Of a stretch of 37,332 bases of DNA, positions 1-8,268 are shown piece after piece. Numbering within the stretch: the stretch's first letter is position 1; the number at the start of each line of letters is the position of its first letter. The notes under the pieces are model-generated. The model saw only the letters and a program-made list of their open reading frames with translations, searched no databases and was not told the origin of the DNA. The stretch spans positions 1 through 37,332 of the forward strand of contig CALQLA020000048.1 of the NCBI GenBank assembly GCA_943331295.2, given 5' to 3'. Origin of the DNA: Bordetella parapertussis. GTDB lineage: Bacteria; Pseudomonadota; Gammaproteobacteria; Burkholderiales; Casimicrobiaceae. A program made the position numbers and the translations under genes.

Positions 1-9
1 CGACTTCCC

Positions 10-76
10 GCCGGGCCGTCCCAAGGGAAGTCGTGCTCCCCCTCGGGGGGCAGCGAGCAGCGCGAGCGTGGGGGCC
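10..76 (+). repeat. Dispersed intergenic palindromic repeat, copy A
   Basis: This segment just past the stop of the hydratase gene carries the block CGCCGGGCCGTCCCAAGG and then the palindrome CCCCCTCGGGGGG. The same two blocks in the same order recur at 11719-11756, and an inverted relative lies at 30664-30712. The GC-rich palindrome could fold in RNA and act as a 3' end signal for the neighbouring minus-strand gene, but it has no clear U-tract. The repeat identity is seen directly; any role is inferred. Confidence 0.6.
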
Positions 77-80
77 CTCA

Positions 81-860
81 TCACCCGACCGGGATCAGCG
101 TGACTTCCAGCTTGCCGAGGTCGCCGAACGTGAACGTGAGGGGCGTCGCGAGCGGGACGTCGAGCGCGCCGGCGTACGAGCCGGTGGTGACGATCTGGCC
201 GGAGGCAAGCCCGGTGCCCCAGCCGCCGCCGCCGGTGCGAAGCCAGTTGGCGAGCCAAACGAGCGGCTGCAGCGGATGCCCGTCCGGGTGCTCCGCGTTG
301 CGCGCCATGATGGCGCCGGCGGGGCTCGCGATCGATAGCGCGAACGCGTCCAGCTTGCGCTCCAGCCCGTTGGCGACGACGGGCCCGATGAAGAGCCCGT
401 AGTTGTTCGCGCTGTCGGCCAGCATTTCCGGAAACGGGACGGACATCGGGTCTTCGTAGCGGCTGCCCATCAGTTCGAGCACCAGTCGCGTCTCGCCGAT
501 CGCCTCGCGGACGTCGGCCTCGGTGTATGGCGCCACGCGCGGCGGGAGGTCGCGGTTCAGCACGAAGGCGATCTCGGGCTCGATCCGGGCGTGCGCGTCG
601 TGGGCGGGGACGGCGCAGGGGGACGACGTGCGGATCGTCTCGGCATACAGCGGTGCGGCGATCATGCGATCCGCCGCCGGCAGCGCGCACTTCCAGCCGC
701 CGATCGGTTCCTTGAGCAGGAGGGCCACGCGGCGCTGGATCGCGAGCGCGTCCTCGAGCCCGTCCGGGCGGCACGAACCCGGCATGCGGGGGCCCGGACG
801 GCGGTGGCGGCGCGCCGCGAGCAGGTGCAGCGCGGCCGCGTCGATCGTTGCAGGTGTCAT
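81..860 (-). CDS. 2-keto-4-pentenoate hydratase-like protein (MhpD type, FAH superfamily)
   Basis: The 259-residue protein has the length and layout of 2-oxopent-4-enoate hydratases: an N-terminal helical part with DALAIQRRV, the GGWKCALP segment, a central IEPEIAFVL metal-site strand, and the C-terminal LASGQIVTTGSYAG strand. Family members add water to 2-oxo-4-enoic acids using a divalent metal; some relatives are decarboxylases. It sits alone on the minus strand and diverges from the XylX-like gene, 261 bases away, so it may handle an unsaturated keto acid related to sugar-acid breakdown rather than an aromatic meta-cleavage product, since no ring-cleavage genes are near. Family assignment is firm; the substrate is not known. 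Confidence 0.82.
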   Translation of the reverse strand: MTPATIDAAALHLLAARRHRRPGPRMPGSCRPDGLEDALAIQRRVALLLKEPIGGWKCALPAADRMIAAPLYAETIRTSSPCAVPAHDAHARIEPEIAFVLNRDLPPRVAPYTEADVREAIGETRLVLELMGSRYEDPMSVPFPEMLADSANNYGLFIGPVVANGLERKLDAFALSIASPAGAIMARNAEHPDGHPLQPLVWLANWLRTGGGGWGTGLASGQIVTTGSYAGALDVPLATPLTFTFGDLGKLEVTLIPVG

Positions 861-1121
861 CGGTTCACTCTACGTTATCATGTCGTGTCCACGCGGCGTC
901 TTCGCCGGGGACGGAAGGGCGAAAGGTTATCAGGAAATGCCCGCCCGCATTCGGCCCGGGGTTATTCCCGGAAGGGCGGGCGGCACGCCGCGGTAGGGTT
1001 GGCCGCGCGCCGTCGTCCGCATGGCGCTTTGGGGCCCGCTCGCCGCACCGGCGAGGCCGGGGGCGGGGCGAGCTTGCCGTCGCCGTCCCTCCCGGCGCTC
1101 GCAGCATCGATTGGGGTCGCA

Positions 1122-2300
1122 ATGAAGAATCGCTTGACCGTGGCAGCGAGCCTGCCGGAAGACCGCCGGCGCGCGCTGCTGATCGGCCGCGTCTGGCACC
1201 CGCAGTGGCAGGGGCCGGTGCTGGTGCAGGTCGACGGCGACGACGTGCGCGACCTGTCGACGCTGGCGCCGACCGCGAGCGAGTTGCTGGAACTCGCGGA
1301 CCCGGTCGGCGCAATCCGCGCCGCGGGCCCGCTGCCCCGCATCGCGGGCGTGGCCGAGGTCCTCGCCAATTCCGACCCCGCGGCGCGCGACGCCGCGACG
1401 CCGTGGTTTCTCGCGCCCTGCGACCTGCAGGCGGTCAAGGCGAGCGGCGTCACGTTCGTGGCCAGCACGCTCGAGCGCGTGATCGAGGAGCAGGCGCGCG
1501 GCGACGCGTCGAAGGCCGAGGCGGTGCGGGCGTCGATCGTCGCGGTGATCGGCGACAACCTCGCGTCGATCCGGCCCGGCTCGCCCGAGGCGGCGGCGAT
1601 CAAGGCGGTGCTGATCCGGCAGGGCGCGTGGTCGCAGTACCTCGAGGTCGGCATCGGCCCCGACGCCGAGATCTTCACCAAGGCGCAGCCGCTGTCCGCG
1701 GTGGGCACGGGCGCCGAAGTCGGCATCCATCCCAAGTCCGAGTGGAACAACCCCGAGCCCGAGATCGTGCTCGTCGTCGACAGTCGCGGCCGCACGCTGG
1801 GCGCCACGCTCGGCAACGACGTCAACCTCCGCGACTTCGAGGGCCGCAGCGCGCTGCTGCTCGGCAAGGCGAAGGACAACAACGCGTCGTGCGCGATCGG
1901 CCCGTTCATCCGGCTGTTCGACGCGACGTTCGGGATCGACGACGTCCGCCGCGCCGAGCTCGCGATGCGGGTCGACGGCCCGGAAGGCTTCGTGCTCGAC
2001 GGGCACAGCTCGATGCGGCTCATCAGCCGCGATCCGCTCAACCTGGTCGAGCACGCGATCGGACCGAACCACCAGTACCCGGACGGCCTCGTGCTGTTCC
2101 TCGGCACGATGTTCGCGCCGACCAAGGACCGGCTGGCGCCGGGGCAGGGCTTCACCCACGTCGTCGGGGACATCGTCACCGTCAGCACGCCGCTGCTGGG
2201 CGCGCTGGTCAATCGCGTCAACCATTCGGACAAGGCCGCCCCGTGGACGTTCGGCGCCGCGGCGCTGATGCGAAGCCTCGCGCGGCGCGGCTTGCTGTGA
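1122..2300 (+). CDS. xylX: 2-keto-3-deoxy-D-pentonate dehydratase, XylX-like (FAH family)
   Basis: This 392-residue FAH-family protein strongly resembles Caulobacter XylX along its whole length, including STLERVIEE, WSQYLEVGIGPDAEIFTK, the metal-site strand NNPEPEIVLVV, GNDVNLRDFEGRSALLL and the C-terminal DKAAPWTFGAAALMRSL. XylX removes water from 2-keto-3-deoxy-D-xylonate (identical to the D-arabinonate product) to give alpha-ketoglutarate semialdehyde in the Weimberg pathway. The frame is open far upstream, but similarity begins at the ATG chosen here; the ribosome site is weak. The semialdehyde dehydrogenase follows 172 bases downstream, which fits the next step. The D- versus L-isomer preference cannot be told from sequence. 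Confidence 0.85.
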   Translation: MKNRLTVAASLPEDRRRALLIGRVWHPQWQGPVLVQVDGDDVRDLSTLAPTASELLELADPVGAIRAAGPLPRIAGVAEVLANSDPAARDAATPWFLAPCDLQAVKASGVTFVASTLERVIEEQARGDASKAEAVRASIVAVIGDNLASIRPGSPEAAAIKAVLIRQGAWSQYLEVGIGPDAEIFTKAQPLSAVGTGAEVGIHPKSEWNNPEPEIVLVVDSRGRTLGATLGNDVNLRDFEGRSALLLGKAKDNNASCAIGPFIRLFDATFGIDDVRRAELAMRVDGPEGFVLDGHSSMRLISRDPLNLVEHAIGPNHQYPDGLVLFLGTMFAPTKDRLAPGQGFTHVVGDIVTVSTPLLGALVNRVNHSDKAAPWTFGAAALMRSLARRGLL

Positions 2301-2330
2301 CCTCGCGCCGTGGTACCGGCGTCCTGGCAC

Positions 2331-2426
2331 CGATGCCCTGACCCGGGCTGAGCGGAGCGAAACCCGGGGGGAGCGTGCCCGTTCGCGCCTCCCCCCGGGT
2401 TTCGCGTCCGCTCAACCCGGGCATCG
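2331..2426. repeat. Long imperfect inverted repeat (REP-like hairpin)
   Basis: Left arm 2331-2373 and right arm 2389-2426 are nearly perfect reverse complements; both carry GAGCGGA, CGAAACCCGGGGGGAG and CGATGCCC in the stem. The loop is about 15 bases. The element lies between the XylX-like gene and the aldehyde dehydrogenase gene. Core parts (AACCCGGG, GAGCG, CGAAACCCGGG) recur at 22254-22343 and as half copies at 20449 and 23768, so it belongs to a dispersed family. In RNA it would be a very stable stem that could end or protect the xylX transcript; no U-run follows, so ordinary intrinsic termination is uncertain. Confidence 0.75.
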
Positions 2427-2472
2427 ATAGGCAATACCCCCCGCGACATCAACCTTTTTCGGAACCATCGCC

Positions 2473-3909
2473 ATGACAGCCTTCCGCAACTACATCGCCG
2501 GCGAGTGGGTCGCCGGCGCGTCGGTCTCCGTCAACCGCAATCCGTCGAACATCGCCGACGTGATCGGCGAGTACGCGCAGGCCGATGCGGGAGAGGCGCG
2601 CACGGCGGTCGCGGCCGCGAAGGCGGCATTCCCGGCGTGGGCCCACGGCGCGATCCAGGAGCGCTCGAACGTGCTCGATCGCGCGGGAACGGAAATCCTC
2701 GCCCGGAAGGACGAGTTGGGCCGCCTGCTGTCGCGCGAGGAAGGAAAGACGCTGCCCGAAGGCATCGGCGAGGCGATGCGCGCCGGCCAGATCTTCAAGT
2801 TCTTCGCCGGCGAAGTCCTCCGCCAGGCCGGCGAGAAGATTCCCTCGGTGCGCCCGGGCGTCGACGTCGAGGTGACGCGCGAGCCCGTGGGCGTCGTGGG
2901 GCTCATCACGCCGTGGAACTTCCCGATCGCGATTCCCGCCTGGAAGCTCGCGCCGGCGCTGGCCCATGGCAACACCGTGGTGCTGAAGCCCGCCGACCTG
3001 GTGCCGGGCTCGGCGTGGGCGCTGGTCGACATCCTCGTCCGCGCGGGGCTGCCGCCCGGCGTGCTGAACCTGGTGATGGGCCGCGGCTCCGTCGTCGGCG
3101 AGGTGCTCGTCAACCATCCCGATGTCAACGCGCTGTCGTTCACCGGCTCGGTCGGAACGGGCCGCGCCATCGCGGCGAAGGCGATCGCGCGGATGGCGAA
3201 GGTCCAGCTGGAGATGGGCGGCAAGAACCCGCTGGTGGTGCTGGACGACGCCGACCTCGCCACTGCGGTGAACGCCGCGACACAGGGCGCGTACTTCTCG
3301 ACCGGCCAGCGCTGCACCGCGTCGTCGCGGCTCATCGTGACCGAGGGCATCCACGACCGCTTCGTCGCCGCGATGACGGACAAGCTGAAGGCGCTCAAGG
3401 TGGGCGACGCGCTGGCGGCCGGCACCGACATCGGCCCGGTCGTCGACCAGGGCCAGCTCGACCAGGACCTGGCGTACGTCGAGGTCGGCCGCAGCGAGGG
3501 CGCGGCGCTCGCCTTCGGCGGCGAGCGGCTGCAGCGCGGCACCGAAGGCTACTACCTGTCGCCGGCGCTCTTCACCGGCGCGACCAATGCGATGCGCATC
3601 GCGCGCGAGGAAATCTTCGGGCCGGTCGCATGCGTGATCCGCGCGAAGGACTTCGACGAGGCGCTCGCGCTCGCCAACGACACCGAGTTCGGGCTGTGCT
3701 CGGGCATCGTCACGACGTCGTTGAAGCACGCGGCGCACTTCAAGCGGCGCGCCGAGGCCGGCATGGTGATGGTGAACCTGCCGACCGCGGGCGTCGACTA
3801 CCACGTGCCCTTCGGCGGCCGCAAAGGGTCGAGCTATGGTGCGCGCGAGCAGGGGCGCTACGCAGCCGAGTTCTTCACGACGGTCAAGACCGCCTATACG
3901 GCACCGTGA
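2473..3909 (+). CDS. Alpha-ketoglutarate semialdehyde dehydrogenase (ALDH superfamily)
   Basis: This is a complete 478-residue aldehyde dehydrogenase. Asn149 lies in TPWNFP, Lys172 in VLKPAD, the general base Glu247 in QLEMGGKNP and the catalytic Cys281 in TGQRCTASSR; the FTGSVGTG cofactor loop is at 223-230. The sequence is of the KGSADH type found beside sugar-acid dehydratases, which oxidises 2,5-dioxopentanoate to 2-oxoglutarate with NAD(P)+. It follows the XylX-like dehydratase on the same strand, so the pair would form the lower half of a Weimberg-type route. Succinate semialdehyde or related aldehydes are possible alternative substrates. It ends about 100 bases before a convergent gene. 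Confidence 0.88.
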   Translation: MTAFRNYIAGEWVAGASVSVNRNPSNIADVIGEYAQADAGEARTAVAAAKAAFPAWAHGAIQERSNVLDRAGTEILARKDELGRLLSREEGKTLPEGIGEAMRAGQIFKFFAGEVLRQAGEKIPSVRPGVDVEVTREPVGVVGLITPWNFPIAIPAWKLAPALAHGNTVVLKPADLVPGSAWALVDILVRAGLPPGVLNLVMGRGSVVGEVLVNHPDVNALSFTGSVGTGRAIAAKAIARMAKVQLEMGGKNPLVVLDDADLATAVNAATQGAYFSTGQRCTASSRLIVTEGIHDRFVAAMTDKLKALKVGDALAAGTDIGPVVDQGQLDQDLAYVEVGRSEGAALAFGGERLQRGTEGYYLSPALFTGATNAMRIAREEIFGPVACVIRAKDFDEALALANDTEFGLCSGIVTTSLKHAAHFKRRAEAGMVMVNLPTAGVDYHVPFGGRKGSSYGAREQGRYAAEFFTTVKTAYTAP

Positions 3910-4013
3910 GCCCCGACGCGGGCGAACGCCTTCGTTCCCCGCGGAGGCATGCCGGTGCGCCCGACGGGTCGGCCTCGGCGCCGGTCCGGCGCGACGGCTT
4001 CTGAGCCGGGCGG

Positions 4014-5009
4014 CTATTCGAGCTTGATGCCGGCGTCCTTGATCAGCTTGCCGAAGCGCTCGTAGTCGGCGCGGTTCAGCGCCGCGAACTGTTCGATCGT
4101 CATGTTGCCGGGCTCGCCGGCGAGCCCCGCGATCCGCTTCTGCACGTCGGGCAGTTTCAGCGCGGCCATGATCTCGTTGTGCAGCTTGGCGACGACGTCC
4201 TTCGGCGTCGCGGCCGGCGCGAACACGCCGTACCAGGTGCTCATCTCGAGCCCCTGGTAGCCCAGTTCCACCAGCGTCGGCACGTCGGGCAGTTCCGGCG
4301 AGCGCTTCGCCGTCATCACCGCCAGCGGGCGGAGCTTGCCGCCCTTGATCTGCCCGATCGCCGACGACGTGGTGTCGAACATCAGCTGGGCGTTGCCGGC
4401 GACGAGGTCGAGGTGGGCCTGGCTGCTGCCCTTGTACGGGATGTGCGTCATCTCGACGCCCGCGACGACCTTGAACGCCTCGCCGGCGAGGTGCTGCGTG
4501 CTGCCGGCGCCCGACGACGCGTAGTTGAACGTGCCGGGCTTCGCCTTCATCTGCGCGACCAGTTCCTTCACGTCCTTGGCCGTGACGGCCGGCCCGACCA
4601 CGAGCACGTTCGGCACCACCATCACCAGCGCCACCGGGGTCAGGTCCTTCAGCGCGTCGAAGCCGAGCTTGAGGAGGTGCGGCGCGATCGCCTGACCGGT
4701 GTTGGTGGCGACCAGCAGCGTGTAGCCGTCCGGCGCCGACTTCGCGGTGACGTCGGCGGCGATCGTGTTCGACGCGCCGGGACGGTTGTCGACGACGAAC
4801 GACTGCTTCATCGACTCGCCGAGCTTCTCGCCCAGCATCCGCGCGACGATGTCGGTGCCGCCGCCCGCGGGGGCGCCGACCATCAGCTTCACCGGCCGGC
4901 TGGGCCAGGCCTGCGCCGCGGCATCGGGGGCCGCCGCGCCGATGATGCCGCCGAGCGCGACGGCCGCGACCGCGCCCGACGCGCGGCGAAGGAAGGTGCG
5001 GCGGCCCAT
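4014..5009 (-). CDS. Tripartite tricarboxylate transporter substrate-binding protein (TctC/Bug family)
   Basis: The 331-residue protein starts with a twin-arginine-like signal (RRTFLRRAS followed by a hydrophobic stretch and an AAAQA cleavage region) and continues with the Bug-family opening WPSRPVKLMVGAPAGGGTD, the DNRPGA motif, and YKGSSQAHLDLVAG. Bug proteins bind carboxylates in the periplasm for a TctAB membrane part. No TctA or TctB gene is present, so this is an orphan, as is common in Burkholderiales. It is the last gene of a four-gene minus-strand operon and starts 4 bases after the FAH hydrolase stop, so it probably captures the sugar acid that the operon degrades. Confidence 0.9.
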   Translation of the reverse strand: MGRRTFLRRASGAVAAVALGGIIGAAAPDAAAQAWPSRPVKLMVGAPAGGGTDIVARMLGEKLGESMKQSFVVDNRPGASNTIAADVTAKSAPDGYTLLVATNTGQAIAPHLLKLGFDALKDLTPVALVMVVPNVLVVGPAVTAKDVKELVAQMKAKPGTFNYASSGAGSTQHLAGEAFKVVAGVEMTHIPYKGSSQAHLDLVAGNAQLMFDTTSSAIGQIKGGKLRPLAVMTAKRSPELPDVPTLVELGYQGLEMSTWYGVFAPAATPKDVVAKLHNEIMAALKLPDVQKRIAGLAGEPGNMTIEQFAALNRADYERFGKLIKDAGIKLE

Positions 5010-5013
5010 GGCG

Positions 5014-5877
5014 CTAGCGCCCCTTCTTCTTGTAGGCGACGACCTTCTGCTTCTGCGTGCCGAGGCCCTCGATGCCGAGCGTGACGACGTCGCCGGACTT
5101 GAGGTACTGCGGGTTCGGCTTCATCCCCATCCCCACGCCGGGCGGCGTGCCGGTGGTGATCACGTCGCCGGGCAGCAGCGTCATGTACTGCGAGCAGTCG
5201 GCGACGATGTCGGCGGCGCCGAAGATCATGGTCCGCGTGTTGCCGGTCTGCTTGCGCTCGCCGTTGACGTCGAGCCACATGTCGAGGTCCTGGACGTCCT
5301 TGATCTCGTCCTTGGTCACCATCCACGGGCCGATCGGGCCGAAGGTGTCGCAGCCCTTGCCCTTCGCCCACTGCGAGGCGCCGCGCTTGATCTGGTACTC
5401 GCGCTCGGACACGTCGTTGATGAGGCAGAAGCCGGCGACGTACTTCAGCGCGTCCTTCTTGTCGACGTAGCGCGCGGTGCGGCCGATGACGATGCCGAGC
5501 TCGACCTCCCAGTCGGTGTGCGTCGAGTCCTTCGGCAGCATGATCGCGTCGTTGGGGCCGACGATGCAGGTCTCGGACTTGAAGAACACGATCGGATTCT
5601 CGGGGATCGGCGAGTTCGTCTCCTTCGCGTGGTCGACGTAGTTGAGGCCGATCGCGAGGAACTTCGAGATGCCGGTGACGCAGGGGCCGAAGCGCGGCTT
5701 GCCCTTGACCAGCGGCAGGCGCTTGACGTCGAGCTTCGCCAGTTCCTTCAGCTTCGCGGGCGACAGCGTGTCGGGGTCGATGTCCTTCACCTTCTTCGAC
5801 AGGTCGCGCAGCTTGCCGTCGGCGTCGATGAGGCCGGGCTTTTCCTTGCCGACGGGGCCGTAGCGTACGAGCTTCAT
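5014..5877 (-). CDS. FAH-family 2,4-diketo-3-deoxy acid hydrolase-like enzyme
   Basis: This 287-residue protein has a FAH fold with the metal ligands Glu124 and Glu126 (DWEVELGIVIG) and Asp155 (INDVSERE), plus the FFKSETC and TTGTPPGVGMG loops. Close relatives hydrolyse 2,4-diketo-3-deoxy-L-fuconate or -rhamnonate to pyruvate and a hydroxy acid. The upstream SDR is of the type that makes such 2,4-diketo acids, which supports that role here. The frame is open beyond the start, but the ATG at 5877 is preceded by AGGAGGAGC and matches the family N-terminus. Other FAH roles such as acylpyruvase or ureidoglycolate lyase activity cannot be ruled out. Confidence 0.82.
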   Translation of the reverse strand: MKLVRYGPVGKEKPGLIDADGKLRDLSKKVKDIDPDTLSPAKLKELAKLDVKRLPLVKGKPRFGPCVTGISKFLAIGLNYVDHAKETNSPIPENPIVFFKSETCIVGPNDAIMLPKDSTHTDWEVELGIVIGRTARYVDKKDALKYVAGFCLINDVSEREYQIKRGASQWAKGKGCDTFGPIGPWMVTKDEIKDVQDLDMWLDVNGERKQTGNTRTMIFGAADIVADCSQYMTLLPGDVITTGTPPGVGMGMKPNPQYLKSGDVVTLGIEGLGTQKQKVVAYKKKGR

Positions 5878-5921
5878 GGTTGCTCCTCCTTGGGATTCGG
5901 ATGTGGGAACGGGATCGGACT

Positions 5922-6677
5922 CTAGATGGTCATGCCGCCGTCGACCGAATACACGTTGCCGGTGGCGAACGCGGATTCGTCGGAGGCGAGGAACACGACG
6001 ACGGGGGCGAGTTCCTCGGGCTTCGCGAGGCGCCCCATCGGCTGGCGCGCGATGAACATCTTGCGCGCCTCGACCGGATCGGGGAAGGCATCGATGCGCT
6101 GCTGCAGCGACGGCGTGTCGACGGTGCCGGGCGCGATCGCGTTGCAGCGGATGCCCTTCTGCACGAAGTCGGCGGCGACCGCCTTGGTGAGTCCGACCAC
6201 GGCCGCCTTGCTCGCGCCGTAGACGAAGCGGTTGGGGATGCCCTTGATCGACCCGGCGACCGACGCCATGTTGATGATCGACGCGCCGCGGCCGCGCGCC
6301 TCGAACTCGGCGAGCATCTTCGGCAGCGCGCACTTGATCGTCATGTACATCGCGCGGACGTTGAGGTTGAAGCTGAAGTCCCAGTCGGCCGGCGCACACT
6401 CGAGGATCGTGCCGTGGTGGACGTAGCCCGCGCAGTTGAACAGGATGTCGAGCGGCGGCAGGTCGCCGACGGCTTTCGCGACGGCGGCGTCGTCCATCAC
6501 GTCGAGCACGCCCGCGGTGATGTTGGGCAGTCCCTTCAGGGCCTCGACCAGCTTCGGATTGACGTCGGTCGCGTGGACGTGCGCGCCCTCGTGGGCCATC
6601 GCGATCGCCGTCGCGCGGCCGATGCCCTGTCCCGCGGCCGTGACCAGCGCCGTCTTGCCTGCCAGGCGTCCGTTCAT
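5922..6677 (-). CDS. SDR-family 2-keto-3-deoxy sugar acid dehydrogenase (DHRS6-like)
   Basis: The 251-residue classical SDR has the nucleotide motif TAAGQGIG (13-20), Asp38 after the second strand favouring NAD+, NCAG (81-84), catalytic Ser139, Tyr153 and Lys157 (YGASK), and the C-terminal ASDESAFATGNVYSVDGG. It is very close to the group containing human DHRS6/BDH2 and bacterial 2-keto-3-deoxy-L-fuconate 4-dehydrogenases (shared NCAGYVHHGTILE and GTVDTPSLQQRI). It would oxidise the C4 hydroxyl of a 2-keto-3-deoxy acid, giving the substrate for the FAH hydrolase 44 bases downstream. The context supports this over a 3-hydroxybutyrate dehydrogenase role. Confidence 0.87.
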   Translation of the reverse strand: MNGRLAGKTALVTAAGQGIGRATAIAMAHEGAHVHATDVNPKLVEALKGLPNITAGVLDVMDDAAVAKAVGDLPPLDILFNCAGYVHHGTILECAPADWDFSFNLNVRAMYMTIKCALPKMLAEFEARGRGASIINMASVAGSIKGIPNRFVYGASKAAVVGLTKAVAADFVQKGIRCNAIAPGTVDTPSLQQRIDAFPDPVEARKMFIARQPMGRLAKPEELAPVVVFLASDESAFATGNVYSVDGGMTI

Positions 6678-6711
6678 CGTGTTTCTCCTTGTTGTTGGCG
6701 TCGCCGGCGCT

Positions 6712-7971
6712 TCAGCGCGGGCGCGTGAGCTTCGGCTTCAGTGTCCGCGCCGGGTCGGCCCAGTCGCTGTTCGGTATCAGGGGGTACCAGCCCGGCCGGC
6801 CCGGATCGCGGTCGTACGGGTAGCTGCCGAGTTCCTTGAAGAGCTCGTGGTACTGCGTGAGCTTGGCGCGGTCGAGGCTGACGCCCAGCCCGTTGCCGTC
6901 GGGGACGCGGATCGCGCCGTCCTTGTACTGCATCAGACCGCCCACGATCACGTCGTCGGTCAGGTGATGATAATGCGCGTCGGCGGCATAGCCGAGGTTG
7001 GGCAGCACCGCGCCCAGGTGCAGCATCGTCGCAAGCTGGATGCCGAGCTCGCCGGAGCTGTGGACGGCGACGCCCATGCCCATCGTCTCGCAGACGCCGG
7101 CCGCCTTGATGCACGGCCGGATGCCGCCCCAGAACGTCGTGTCGAGCAATATCACGTCGACCGCGCGCATCGCCACGTTGGCCGCGAGCTGCTCGAAGTT
7201 GACGACGACGGTGTTGGTGGCGGTCGGGATCGGGACGAACTCCTTCAGCCGCGCGAGCTGCGGCATGCCCCACACCGGATCCTCGAAATAGTCGTTGGCG
7301 AGATCCTCGATGCCGTGGCCGAAGTCGATCGCGTCGGCGAGCGACAGCGCGCTGTTGGGGTCGTAGCGGTAGCGGTCGCCGGGCAGCGCCGCGGCGAGCG
7401 CGCGGTAGCACTCGAGCTCGTGCGCGGGCGGGTAGACGCCGCCCTTCAGCTTGTGCACGCGGAAGCCGTGCTTCTTCTTCAGCGCCCGGGCGTTGGCGAC
7501 GAGCTGCGCCGCGGTGCGGACCTCGCCCCGGCCGGTCTCCGGGTTCGCGTAGCGGAAGAAGAGGTAGCTCGCGAACTCGACGGCGTCGCGCACCTTGCCG
7601 CCCAGCAGCGCGTGCACCGGCGCCCCCAGCTTCTGGCCCATGATGTCGAGGCAGGCGAACTCGATCGCCGCGTGGAGCTGCGTCCGGTTGTTGTAGAGGC
7701 TCGCGGTCGGGTTGCAGATCGCGTAGCGCATCGCCTCCAGCCGGAACACGTCGTGCCCGCGCAGGTAGTCGCCGAGCGCCGCGAACGCGCGCGAGGCGTC
7801 CTCGCCGCCGCCGCCCATCTCGCCCAGGCCCACGTAGCCGTCGCTCGTCTCGACCTCGACGACGGTGCGCACGAAGCGGCCCCAGTGCGCGCCGTTGCTG
7901 TGCAGGAGCGGCGCCTCCAGCGGCACGGTGACGGGTGTGGCGCGGATCGCGGCGATGGTGGTGGCGGGCAT
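6712..7971 (-). CDS. Enolase-superfamily sugar acid dehydratase, glucarate dehydratase-like
   Basis: This 419-residue protein belongs to the mandelate racemase/glucarate dehydratase branch. Visible residues are the Lys174-x-Lys176 base motif (HKLKGG), metal ligands Asp204, Glu230 and Asn253 (the Asn in TNTVV is typical of glucarate dehydratases), and the Asp277-His304 dyad ([17 protein letters not shown]). The enzyme would dehydrate an acid sugar to a 2-keto-3-deoxy product. The downstream SDR and hydrolase suggest a deoxy-sugar acid or pentonate rather than glucarate, because the glucarate route does not need them. It is first in its operon and faces the GntR gene. The frame is open upstream; the ATG here matches the family N-terminus. 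Confidence 0.85.
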   Translation of the reverse strand: MPATTIAAIRATPVTVPLEAPLLHSNGAHWGRFVRTVVEVETSDGYVGLGEMGGGGEDASRAFAALGDYLRGHDVFRLEAMRYAICNPTASLYNNRTQLHAAIEFACLDIMGQKLGAPVHALLGGKVRDAVEFASYLFFRYANPETGRGEVRTAAQLVANARALKKKHGFRVHKLKGGVYPPAHELECYRALAAALPGDRYRYDPNSALSLADAIDFGHGIEDLANDYFEDPVWGMPQLARLKEFVPIPTATNTVVVNFEQLAANVAMRAVDVILLDTTFWGGIRPCIKAAGVCETMGMGVAVHSSGELGIQLATMLHLGAVLPNLGYAADAHYHHLTDDVIVGGLMQYKDGAIRVPDGNGLGVSLDRAKLTQYHELFKELGSYPYDRDPGRPGWYPLIPNSDWADPARTLKPKLTRPR

Positions 7972-8136
7972 GGGGTCGGGCTCCGGGCCGCGCCGGCGGA
8001 CCCGGCGACGGCGGCAGGTGGCGGCAGGTGCGGGCGGTATGGGGGCGAAAGGTCGGCGGCTGGACGGGGCGCAACGGGCCGGCGGGCGAGGGCGCCGGCG
8101 CGGCCAAGCGCGCATTCTACTACGGCCGCGCGGCAG

Positions 8137-8161
8137 AATTGGTAATACCACTTGACCAATT
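8137..8161. promoter_or_regulatory. Probable GntR/FadR-type operator between divergent operons
   Basis: AATTGGT (8137-8143) and ACCAATT (8155-8161) form a perfect 7-base inverted repeat with an 11-base spacer. Nested in it is TTGGTAATACCA, which resembles the TTGGTNNACCAA-type sites of UxuR/ExuR-like FCD regulators. The surrounding bases are the most AT-rich in this intergenic region. It lies between the GlucD-like operon and the GntR gene, so the regulator could control both promoters from here. The palindrome is seen; its binding by this regulator is inferred. Confidence 0.6.
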
Positions 8162-8268
8162 GTTGGCCGAGTATTAGCCTTCGCCGTCTGTAGCTTCGGG
8201 CGCGGCCCGCGCGTCGGCCCGCCGCCTCGTTCCGCCTTCGCATCGCGAACCAGCGCCACCCCACGCCC

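Noticed and set aside
872..932. Two GTTATCA direct repeats (874-880 and 926-932) between the MhpD-like and XylX-like genes
   Set aside because: A seven-base match twice in 260 bases with no symmetry and no match to the operator at 8137 is too weak to call a site.
930..2330. Long minus-strand open frames over the XylX-like gene
   Set aside because: They mirror the codon pattern of a well-supported plus-strand gene and encode low-complexity Arg/Asp/Val sequence.
3910..4013. Intrinsic terminator between the convergent aldehyde dehydrogenase and TctC genes
   Set aside because: The 104 bases are GC-rich with scattered short pairings but no clear long stem followed by a T-run on either strand.
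8153..8177. TTGACC and TATTAG as a promoter for the GntR gene
   Set aside because: The spacer is only 13 bases; the TTGACC is better explained as part of the operator arm.
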